Source: Pyxidicoccus caerfyrddinensis (GTDB lineage: Bacteria > Myxococcota > Myxococcia > Myxococcales > Myxococcaceae). From it: a stretch of DNA of 47,418 bases. The notes under the pieces were generated by a model. The model had not been told where the DNA came from and made no database searches. It was given only the letters and a program-made list of their open reading frames with translations. The DNA is taken from contig NZ_JAAIYA010000048.1 in NCBI RefSeq assembly GCF_010894405.1, positions 1-47,418 on the forward strand. The letters run 5' to 3'. Below, piece after piece: positions 33,493-40,019 of the stretch (positions are counted from its first letter, which is position 1; each line of letters opens with the position of its first letter). The position numbers and the translations under genes were made by a program.

Positions 33493-34008
33493 ATGGCATC
33501 CCTGAAACAGCTGGCGTTCCGGATGGCGAGGTCCCCCGCCTCGGGCTCCCTGGTCCGCTTCGGCTTCGCGCACGCGGACCGGCTCCTGCCGCTCACCACC
33601 GTGGACCGCTCGGAGCTCGCCGCCCTCTACCGCCACCCGCGCCCCTGTTACGGCAGCTTCCATCACATTGCCGTTCCCCTGCGCGCCGTGCCGGATGTCT
33701 TCGCCCTGGCCCACCCGCGCCATGCCGAGCTGCGCGCCAACCTCTTCGCGCTCATCGCCAGCGCCCAGCGCAGGGCGGCCTCTTCGGTGCTCGTCAACGC
33801 GGGCCCCCGGCAGGACGTCGGACAGGTGCACTTCCACCTCACGGACGGCTCGCCCTTCAGCGACGCCGTGCGCTCGGAGCGCCTCACCTGGCCGGACTGG
33901 GACGAGGCCATCCGCGCGCTGGCCTCCGTCCCCGACATCCGCGAGCGCTACCGCGCCGGCATGTCCCTGCTGCAGGACGCGGGAGACCCCCGGGTGCGCC
34001 TCATCTGA
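33493..34008 (+). CDS. HIT-like (histidine triad superfamily) protein at the phosphoramidate locus
   Basis: 171 residues. The core resembles the HIT fold: SFHHIAVPLRAVPDVFALAH is the strand-turn-helix usually followed by a helix (HAELRANLFALIASAQRRAA), and GQVHFHLTDGSPF fits the triad strand HxHxH. The first triad His is Gln111, while His113 (position of the catalytic nucleophile) and His115 are kept. HIT hydrolases and transferases act on nucleoside phosphate linkages, and the Hint branch cleaves P-N bonds of nucleotide phosphoramidates. It overlaps the 3' end of the convergent CTP:phosphoglutamine cytidylyltransferase-like gene by 8 bp. The context suggests a role in processing or detoxifying a phosphoramidate nucleotide, or nucleotidyl transfer; this is inference. 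AAGGG precedes the ATG. Confidence 0.6.
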   Translation: MASLKQLAFRMARSPASGSLVRFGFAHADRLLPLTTVDRSELAALYRHPRPCYGSFHHIAVPLRAVPDVFALAHPRHAELRANLFALIASAQRRAASSVLVNAGPRQDVGQVHFHLTDGSPFSDAVRSERLTWPDWDEAIRALASVPDIRERYRAGMSLLQDAGDPRVRLI

Positions 34009-34786
34009 CGCCGCCGCGCGGCGCCGCCGTGGGGGACCAGAAGCCCGCCAGCGCACCCGAAGAGTGGGCCTCGGTGTAGCGGCGCAGGTCCTCCGCGTTG
34101 TCCACTTCGAGCCAGCCAGACGCGATGGGCACGGCGTGAATCGCCACGCCGTCGGAGATGAGGTCCTGGAGGAAGGCCGTCATCGAGGTGTTCCAGTACC
34201 GGGCGTCCTCCGCCACGCGGCGGTCGAAGCGCTCATAGAGCGAGTGCAGGACGCCGGGCCCGAAGCGCAACAGCCCGATGTACTGCCCCTGCACCCGCTC
34301 CACCGAGCGCACCCGCGAGCCGATGTCGGTGATGCGCTCGCCTTCCAGCCGCAGCGACTCGCAGTCCGTCGTGGGGTCCTCCATCCGCAGCTCCCAGAGG
34401 CGGCGCCACTGCGTGTCGATGGCGACGTCGACGTCGCGCGACGCGGACAGCATTGTCCCGAGCACCTCGCGCGAGAAGACGATGTCTCCATAGGCGACGA
34501 TGACCGGCTCGCTCCGGGACAACACGGGCAGGCTGAAGCGCAGCGTGGCGACCATGTTGCCGGTGGTGTAGGCCGGGTTCACCACCACGCGCACGTCGCG
34601 CCCCTGCTGAATCTGCTCGGGGTACGCACCGGCCATCACCGTGACGTCGACACCGAAGTGCCTGTACACGGCCAGCTGGTGGTCGAGCAGCGGCGCTCCC
34701 GCCAGCTCCACGAGACACTTCGGACGGTTTGCCGCCAGCGGGCCCATGCGGGTTCCCAGCCCCGCGGCCAGAACGATTGCTCTCAC
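34001..34786 (-). CDS. Nucleotidyltransferase, probable CTP:phosphoglutamine cytidylyltransferase (Cj1416-like)
   Basis: 261 residues from a GTG at 34786 that overlaps the stop of the upstream amidotransferase-like gene (GTGA). The N-terminus RAIVLAAGLGTRMGPL with PKCLVELAG is the NTP-binding loop and Lys of sugar-nucleotide pyrophosphorylase-type enzymes (NTP_transferase, LicC/HddC-like). AYGDIVFS carries the metal-binding Asp, and a second acidic motif is SGWLEVDNAEDLRRY. LicC-type enzymes make CDP-choline. In Campylobacter jejuni the homologue Cj1416 joins CTP and phosphoglutamine to CDP-glutamine, next to a glutamine kinase and a hydrolase exactly as here. The specific substrate is therefore inferred from gene order. 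Other sugar- or alcohol-phosphate nucleotidyltransferases remain possible. It is last in its operon. Confidence 0.78.
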   Translation of the reverse strand: MRAIVLAAGLGTRMGPLAANRPKCLVELAGAPLLDHQLAVYRHFGVDVTVMAGAYPEQIQQGRDVRVVVNPAYTTGNMVATLRFSLPVLSRSEPVIVAYGDIVFSREVLGTMLSASRDVDVAIDTQWRRLWELRMEDPTTDCESLRLEGERITDIGSRVRSVERVQGQYIGLLRFGPGVLHSLYERFDRRVAEDARYWNTSMTAFLQDLISDGVAIHAVPIASGWLEVDNAEDLRRYTEAHSSGALAGFWSPTAAPRGGVR

Positions 34787-35412
34787 AGGAAGTACGCCTC
34801 CATGTATTCGAGGACTGCCGGAAGGTGACGGGGCTCGCGCTCGGGATGCCAGAGGACTCCGAGCGAGCGCCGCTCCGCGCTCGCGAAGGCCTCCACGACG
34901 CCATCCTCCGAGCGCGCGACGATGTCCCACCCCTCGGGGATGGAGCCCGCCTCCACGCCCCAGTGATGGAAGCTCGCCACGTCCGCCGGGCCCCGCCACG
35001 CGTCGGCGAGCGGGCCCCTCAACGCGTGGCGCACGCGCACGTGGGACTCGACACGCACCAGCCGCATCCCCGCGGCCAGCGCGAGCATCTGCGCGCCACG
35101 GCACACGCCGAGCAGCGGAGTGCCCGTCCGGGCGGCGAGCGCCATCAGGACCGACTCCGTCTCGTCCCGCGCTGGAACGCCGTCCTGTCCCGTCCCCGGC
35201 GCGTCGTTGCCGCCGGTGAGGAGGACGAGCCCCGGACGGAGGGCCTCGAACTGCGCGGCCGCCGCGGCGGCCACGTTCACCGCGGGGAACGGCATCCAGC
35301 CCGCCTCCCACAGGCACTCGGCCCAGGACGCCTCCAGCGCGTCTCGTAGCTCCGGCCGACCCGGAACGCAGTCCCTGCGCTGGGTGACGAGGACAGCGCG
35401 GCGCTCACTCAT
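34783..35412 (-). CDS. Class I glutamine-amidotransferase-like hydrolase, probable gamma-glutamyl-CDP-amidate hydrolase (Cj1417-like)
   Basis: 209 residues from ATG 35412, which overlaps the stop of the glutamine-kinase-like gene by 8 bp. The triad of class I amidotransferases is present: Cys104 in LGVCRGAQM, and His189 and Glu191 in LWHPERE, plus the oxyanion region LTGGNDAPG. The overall pattern is that of gamma-glutamyl-gamma-aminobutyrate hydrolase (PuuD) proteins, a stand-alone gamma-glutamyl hydrolase fold with no synthase partner. In C. jejuni the neighbour of glutamine kinase, Cj1417, removes glutamate from CDP-glutamine and leaves CDP-amidate. The same gene order here supports that role. 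A PuuD-type polyamine function is less likely because no polyamine genes are nearby. Confidence 0.8.
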   Translation of the reverse strand: MSERRAVLVTQRRDCVPGRPELRDALEASWAECLWEAGWMPFPAVNVAAAAAAQFEALRPGLVLLTGGNDAPGTGQDGVPARDETESVLMALAARTGTPLLGVCRGAQMLALAAGMRLVRVESHVRVRHALRGPLADAWRGPADVASFHHWGVEAGSIPEGWDIVARSEDGVVEAFASAERRSLGVLWHPEREPRHLPAVLEYMEAYFL

Positions 35413-38149
35413 GGACGAGCCTGCGCCCACCGCAGTCCAGCGTCATCACCCGCCCGCTCGCCAGCCGCCGGAGCTGCTCGCGGCCCACGCCGATGGCGGC
35501 GGGCAGCTGCAGCTCGGTGCAGCGTACCGCCATGTGCGAGTTCGCGCCGCCATACGCCGTGACGATGCCGGCCACGCCGAGCGCGAGCAGGCCGTCATAG
35601 CCGGGGTCCGCGCGCTCCAGCAGCACGATGGTGCCTCGCACGCGCTCCGCATCCGGCAGCCCGTCCGCGACCAGCACCGGCGCGCGCACGCACGCCTTCG
35701 TCACGAACAGGGGCTGCTCGTCGCTGCTCACGTGGAAGAGCAGGTGGTACGTGCGGACGAGGACGTCCGGCAGCTCGATGAGGTTGATGTCGGCGGCATG
35801 CTCGCGGGCCTCGTCGATGGCGTCGCGGCAGCGGTGCCGCGCCTCGGCCGCTGGCAGCGCCATGGCGGCCTCCACCTGCTCCAGTGACAGGTGCGCGAGG
35901 TCGTCCCGGTCCAGGCCCAGCGGCGCTCCCCAGCCGGCGATGTGCTCGAGCACCGCGCTGAGCGTGCGGGTGAACACGTGCTTGCCGTACTCCCGGCCGG
36001 CGATTGCCGCGCCGAGGTGCCCGAGGAACTCGTGGCTCGACAGCTCGAGCCCCGCGTCCCGGAGGCCCGCGCCGATGCGCTCCTGGAGGCGCTGGGAGAG
36101 CGGCGCCTCGTGCCTGGCCAGCTCCTCGGTGCCCGAGATGAGCGGGCCGAAGTAGCGCTCGGGGTCCGCGGCATAGCGTGGAGTGCGCAGGTCATAGGTG
36201 CCCGGGCGCAGGTGGCCGAACTCTGCGACGAGCGCCTCCAGGCTCAGCTCGCCCCGTCGCACGCGGAGCGCGTCCGCCTGTAGCTGTCCGGCCACCGTCC
36301 GGATGCGCTGGAGCACCTCGCGCTGCTCGCCCGCGTCCAGCACGCCCTCGCGCACGAAGCTCTTGAGCAGCGCCGTCACCACGAACGCCGTGCGCGCCAG
36401 GTGTGCGAATGGGAGGGTGCCCAGCTCCCGCAGGCGCTCGAGGACGGGGCCGGGCCCGCCACCGAAGCCCGGCGCGAGCGGGTCGGCGCGCAGCCGCTCC
36501 ACCCGCTCCAGCCGCGCGGGCAGGCCGCGGAGCCCGTTGAGCGTGATGTCCCGCAGGGCCACGGCCAGCGCGTCCAACTCCCCCTCCCCCACGTCGGGCA
36601 GGTAGAGCCGCCGGAGCCGCTCGCGCAGGCCGAGGCTCGCGCACGTGTCGGCGATGTCGAACTCCACCTTGTCGTGCAGCTGGGGGTCCTCGGCAAGCCG
36701 GGCGAGCTGGGAGGAGACGAGGACTGCCGCCACGTGCGCGGGCGTGACGGCCGGGATGAATGAATTGAGGGAGGCCCGCACGTCCACGTAGGCGTGCCCG
36801 GCGAAGTCCCGCAGCAGGGGAACGCCACGCAGGTCCCGGTAGCCGTACTGCGCGCGCTGCTCCGCCCAGGTCCGGTCGGTGATGAGCCTGCCGTAGAGGG
36901 AGCGGGCCAGCGGCAGCGGGCGCCGGCCAATCATCTCGGCGGGGTTCCAGTCCGTCATCGTGCTGTAGACGGGCCCTTCGCCGACGACGGGCCCTCTGGG
37001 AGGGACGAGCTTCTGGTGCGCCGTGCAGGCATCCGCGAGGAGCCTCGCGCGGCGGACCTCGCTCCCCTCGGGGAGCCCCGTGCGTCGGGTGATGGGACGC
37101 ACCTGGAAGAGGTGGAAGTCACTGCCCGCCAGCGCGAACTCGAGGTCCAGCGTCTCCACGCCGGTGAGCTTCACCAGCTCGCGGCCCACGGTGACGACGC
37201 TGCGGAGCGAGCCCGGGAGCAGGCCCTTGGGGACGCCGTGCTCCACGTACGCGGAGGACGGATTCTCCAGGGCCCCGGAGGTAATCTGGTCCGTGCGCCC
37301 GCTGTGACGGTCCGACGCCACCACCCAGTAGGACGCGAGCGTCTCCGGGTGCCGCGTCATCAGCACGCCGCTCTCGTCCACGGGGTGGACGTAGTCCTGG
37401 AGGAAGACCTTCTCGGACTCCGCTCCCCTGCCATACGAGCCGAACACGTCCGAGATTGCGCGGCCGAGCGCCTCCGCGTCGCCCGCGTCCACGTCGAGCA
37501 CCGAGAGGAAGCGCCCCGCATTCGACTCCGCCCACGCATCCTCCGCCGAGCAGGAGGAGCGGACGACGACACGCCCGATGCCGAAGCGCTCCCGCACGCG
37601 CCAGAGCACGCCGCCACGGTCCACCGCCCACTCCTGGCCCCGCACGATGAGCGGCCGGGAGATGCGCCACGGCCCGTGCAGCTCCGAGAGGATGTCGAGC
37701 GTGCGCGCCTTGTCACCCAGCAGGAGCCGGCCCACCGGGGCGAGCGGCTCGCTCGTGGCCTCGTCCTCGCGAAGCTCGAGGTGCACCACGTCTCCCGAAT
37801 TCCCGAGGCGCGCCGCCACCGCGTCCAGGTCTCTTCCCCCCTCCAGCTCCCGGCGCACTGCCTGGGTCCGCCCGAGGATGAAGCGGCACTCGCCGCGCCA
37901 GGTGGCGATGACGGCGGAGGCGCTCCGCAGCGGAACGTGCAGCACGCGCGGCCTCAGGAGCACCGTCCCCTTGAAGGCGAGCGTCAGCGGCGCGCCGCCG
38001 TGTGCCGCCGCGAGCGTGTCCAGGGTGCGCTCGGCCCAGGTACGCATGGAGGCGTGCGCCGGCCCGATGGCCAGCACCCGGCAGTCGCGGAGGCCCTCGG
38101 TGGGGGTGTCGAGGCGAAGCGTGGCGGTGTCGGATTCACGGAGTGTCAC
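35405..38149 (-). CDS. PEP-synthase-like kinase, probable L-glutamine kinase (Cj1418-like)
   Basis: About 914 residues from a GTG at 38149 with GAGG 7 bp upstream; a TTG at 38155 is less likely. The protein has the three-part build of PEP synthase / rifampin phosphotransferase relatives. An ATP-grasp part lies at about 150-350, with VVRSSCSAEDAWAESNAGRF, VFLQDYVHPVDESGVLMTRH and the acidic LDLEFALAGSDFHLFQVRP. A long middle domain runs at about 370-800. A C-terminal swivelling domain carries the phospho-histidine, TAYGGANSHMAVR (His872). Glutamine kinase (Cj1418) uses this chemistry to phosphorylate the amide nitrogen of glutamine, giving a P-N bond with AMP and phosphate as by-products. The two genes downstream match the next two steps in order. 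Alternatives are another ATP-dependent dikinase or an antibiotic phosphotransferase; the conserved trio makes glutamine kinase the best call. Confidence 0.8.
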   Translation of the reverse strand: MTLRESDTATLRLDTPTEGLRDCRVLAIGPAHASMRTWAERTLDTLAAAHGGAPLTLAFKGTVLLRPRVLHVPLRSASAVIATWRGECRFILGRTQAVRRELEGGRDLDAVAARLGNSGDVVHLELREDEATSEPLAPVGRLLLGDKARTLDILSELHGPWRISRPLIVRGQEWAVDRGGVLWRVRERFGIGRVVVRSSCSAEDAWAESNAGRFLSVLDVDAGDAEALGRAISDVFGSYGRGAESEKVFLQDYVHPVDESGVLMTRHPETLASYWVVASDRHSGRTDQITSGALENPSSAYVEHGVPKGLLPGSLRSVVTVGRELVKLTGVETLDLEFALAGSDFHLFQVRPITRRTGLPEGSEVRRARLLADACTAHQKLVPPRGPVVGEGPVYSTMTDWNPAEMIGRRPLPLARSLYGRLITDRTWAEQRAQYGYRDLRGVPLLRDFAGHAYVDVRASLNSFIPAVTPAHVAAVLVSSQLARLAEDPQLHDKVEFDIADTCASLGLRERLRRLYLPDVGEGELDALAVALRDITLNGLRGLPARLERVERLRADPLAPGFGGGPGPVLERLRELGTLPFAHLARTAFVVTALLKSFVREGVLDAGEQREVLQRIRTVAGQLQADALRVRRGELSLEALVAEFGHLRPGTYDLRTPRYAADPERYFGPLISGTEELARHEAPLSQRLQERIGAGLRDAGLELSSHEFLGHLGAAIAGREYGKHVFTRTLSAVLEHIAGWGAPLGLDRDDLAHLSLEQVEAAMALPAAEARHRCRDAIDEAREHAADINLIELPDVLVRTYHLLFHVSSDEQPLFVTKACVRAPVLVADGLPDAERVRGTIVLLERADPGYDGLLALGVAGIVTAYGGANSHMAVRCTELQLPAAIGVGREQLRRLASGRVMTLDCGGRRLVHE

Positions 38150-38187
38150 GAGCAACCTCGCGCGAGCGGACGTGGAGCGCGCCGCGA

Positions 38188-38227
38188 GTGCGGCCGCACA
38201 TTGCCGCCCCTGTCCACGTGTGGTGGA
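38188..38227. promoter_or_regulatory. Divergent control region with two inverted repeats
   Basis: The 86-bp gap between the glutamine-kinase-like gene and the divergent 2H-like gene has a perfect 12-bp palindrome GTGCGGCCGCAC (38188-38199). A second inverted repeat, TCCAC-GTGTG-GTGGA (38213-38227), lies 13 bp further on. Either could bind a regulator controlling both directions. No regulator gene lies in the cluster. Confidence 0.35.
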
Positions 38228-38235
38228 TTCGATGC

Positions 38236-39024
38236 ATGAGAACCTTCGCCACGGATGAGCGGCTCGCGTACCGCCGGGCGGGCAACGAGCTTCAGCCCCG
38301 CCCTTCCGAGGACCATGTCCTCTCCTACGAGTACCGGCTGATGCAGTTGCCGCTGGCGCGGCCCGACCACCCGGAGGTGGTGCCGTACGACGTCAAGGCC
38401 GGCTACGACTGGATGGGCACCTACCGCGCGCCCCGCATCTCGCTGGTGGGCTTCGTGGACTTCGGTGCCTTCGCCCAGAGTCCCCAGTTCAACCGCTTCA
38501 TGAATGCCGTCGCCATGACGGCCGCGGCGCGCAAGATTGCGTGGGACATCGTCGAGCGGCGCAAGTACCGACACCACTTCACCATCTGCAACGGCCTCCA
38601 CGAGCGGATGCCCGCGCAGGACATCGTCCCCTTCGTGAAGCAGCGGCTGGAGGGCTTCCCGCGCTTCCGCATCCAGGTGAAGGGCGGCTGGTTCTGGGGC
38701 AAGAAGAACGGCCGGATGTACTTCCCCGTCTACCCGGAGCTGACGGACGGCCCGCAGCCGGTGGACCACCTCACCGCGGTCCAGATGCGCCTGGAGCACG
38801 CGCTCCACCCCGGCTTCTACATCGGCTGCCTGCAGCTGACGGACCACCTGCGCTTCAACTCCGAGCTGGACGTGCACGAGGCGAACGAGCTGTTCAGCGT
38901 GCTCCAGCGCTTCCGCGAGACTGTCATCGTGGAGCTGGAGGTGAACGAGCTCACCATCCTGCGCACGCACGACGACCTCATCCTCAAGAGCCGCGCCCTC
39001 GAGCGCGTGCCGCTGGCGGGCTGA
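38236..39024 (+). CDS. Unknown protein, weakly 2H-phosphoesterase (LigT/2'-5' RNA ligase)-like
   Basis: 262 residues from ATG 38236. No confident family match. The layout recalls the 2H fold: RHHFTICNGL gives one H-x-T-h motif near residue 113. It is followed by a helix (PFVKQRLEGFPRFRIQVK) and a strand-rich GGWFWGKKNGRMYFPVYPE like the substrate-side strand of LigT proteins. The expected second HxT motif aligns with FYIGCLQLTDHL, which lacks the His. The C-terminal FNSELDVHEANELFSVLQRF and VELEVNELTIL fit the closing elements. If correct it is a half-degenerate 2H protein acting on or binding a cyclic or nucleotide phosphate. It is the only plus-strand gene between the two minus-strand arms and is convergent with the NDP-kinase-like gene (5-bp gap). 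Confidence 0.5.
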   Translation: MRTFATDERLAYRRAGNELQPRPSEDHVLSYEYRLMQLPLARPDHPEVVPYDVKAGYDWMGTYRAPRISLVGFVDFGAFAQSPQFNRFMNAVAMTAAARKIAWDIVERRKYRHHFTICNGLHERMPAQDIVPFVKQRLEGFPRFRIQVKGGWFWGKKNGRMYFPVYPELTDGPQPVDHLTAVQMRLEHALHPGFYIGCLQLTDHLRFNSELDVHEANELFSVLQRFRETVIVELEVNELTILRTHDDLILKSRALERVPLAG

Positions 39025-39029
39025 GGGGC

Positions 39030-40019
39030 TCATTCGAACTCCTGGAGCGCGCTGCGCAGGAGCACGCGCTCGTAGGCGTTGCGGACCAGGGCCCCCACCG
39101 GCCCGATGAGCTGCGTGAGGTCCGTCTCGCGGTACAGCGTGGGCTGGTGGAGCAGCTCCAGCACCTCGGCGGCCAGCCCCGGCTCCACGCGGTAGTCGAA
39201 CAGTCCCGGCCGGCGCGGGTGCGCGCGCCCCGCGCGGACCGACTCCTGCACCAGCGCCGCCTCGTCGGCCACGACGCGCAGGTACAGTTCGCGGGACGCC
39301 GCGTGCTCGGCACGGTGCGCGGCGAGCTGGCCCGCGGCCTCGCGCCACAGCCGGGGCAGGCCGTCCGGGAAGGGGGCAATGAGCTCCACCTCCTCGGCGA
39401 GGCGGAGGCGCAGGTGGACGAGGAACTCCACGGGCGAGGGGCGCCAGGCCCTTCCCACCAGGGCGCCCGGCAGTTGCTGGGAGGGGGACATGGCGCGCCG
39501 GGTGGGACGCCCGGCCGACTCGAGGAGCAGGCGCAGCTCGCGCGGGTCGAAGGCCGTGGCGGCCTCTTCAATCGTCGCGCGCGCGTCGTCCGAGGAGTGC
39601 ATGAGGCTCAGCGCGCGCGTGGGGGCATGCAGCCGGCTGCGCAGGTGGTGCGGTGCGCGCTTGCGCGGGTCCGCGGACCCCTTGAGCGCCTTGAACGCCG
39701 CGGAAGCCGACCGCCCGGGGGTGTGCAGCAGCAGCGCGTAGGAGGGCTCGAGCAGGTAGACCTCGCTCGGCACGGCCCACGTCTTGTCGAGCGCGATGGG
39801 CCGGTTGGGGCTGTACACCGCCTCGATGCTGCTCTGCGTGTACTGGACAAAGCGCCGGTCCACCGTGCGGAAGCCCTCGCTCGCGAGGAAGGCGAGCGCC
39901 TCCTCGGCGAGCCCGAGCCCGAGGGCGTACGGGTCGAAGAACGTGAAGACGAGCTCCTCGCTCGCCGGACGCGAGGCGAAGGCCTCGACGAGGCCGGATA
40001 CGCTGGCGAGGTTTCTCAT
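39030..40019 (-). CDS. Nucleoside-diphosphate-kinase-like protein with C-terminal extension
   Basis: 329 residues from ATG 40019, which overlaps the stop of the GH13 gene (ATGA). Residues about 21-160 follow the NDP kinase pattern: VFTFFDPYALGLGLAEEALA in place of the KPDAV..G..G.I segment, the FRTVDRRFVQYTQ strand, then FKALKGSADPRKRAPHHLRS (usually G.T.P..A.PGT.R) and LMHSSDDARATIEEA. His141 stands where the phospho-accepting His of NDP kinases (N..H.SDS) lies. The KPD motif is changed to FDP. The remaining about 170 residues form an unrecognised helical domain. It is the last gene of the six-gene operon. A CDP-amidate or product kinase role, analogous in place to Cj1415 of C. jejuni but of a different family, is possible. 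It could also be a catalytically altered relative. Confidence 0.65.
   Translation of the reverse strand: MRNLASVSGLVEAFASRPASEELVFTFFDPYALGLGLAEEALAFLASEGFRTVDRRFVQYTQSSIEAVYSPNRPIALDKTWAVPSEVYLLEPSYALLLHTPGRSASAAFKALKGSADPRKRAPHHLRSRLHAPTRALSLMHSSDDARATIEEAATAFDPRELRLLLESAGRPTRRAMSPSQQLPGALVGRAWRPSPVEFLVHLRLRLAEEVELIAPFPDGLPRLWREAAGQLAAHRAEHAASRELYLRVVADEAALVQESVRAGRAHPRRPGLFDYRVEPGLAAEVLELLHQPTLYRETDLTQLIGPVGALVRNAYERVLLRSALQEFE

Noticed and set aside
35405..38149. Reading the large kinase as phosphoenolpyruvate synthase or rifampin phosphotransferase
   Set aside because: Not excluded by motifs alone, but the overlapping amidotransferase-like and cytidylyltransferase genes in Cj1418-1416 order make glutamine kinase the better reading.
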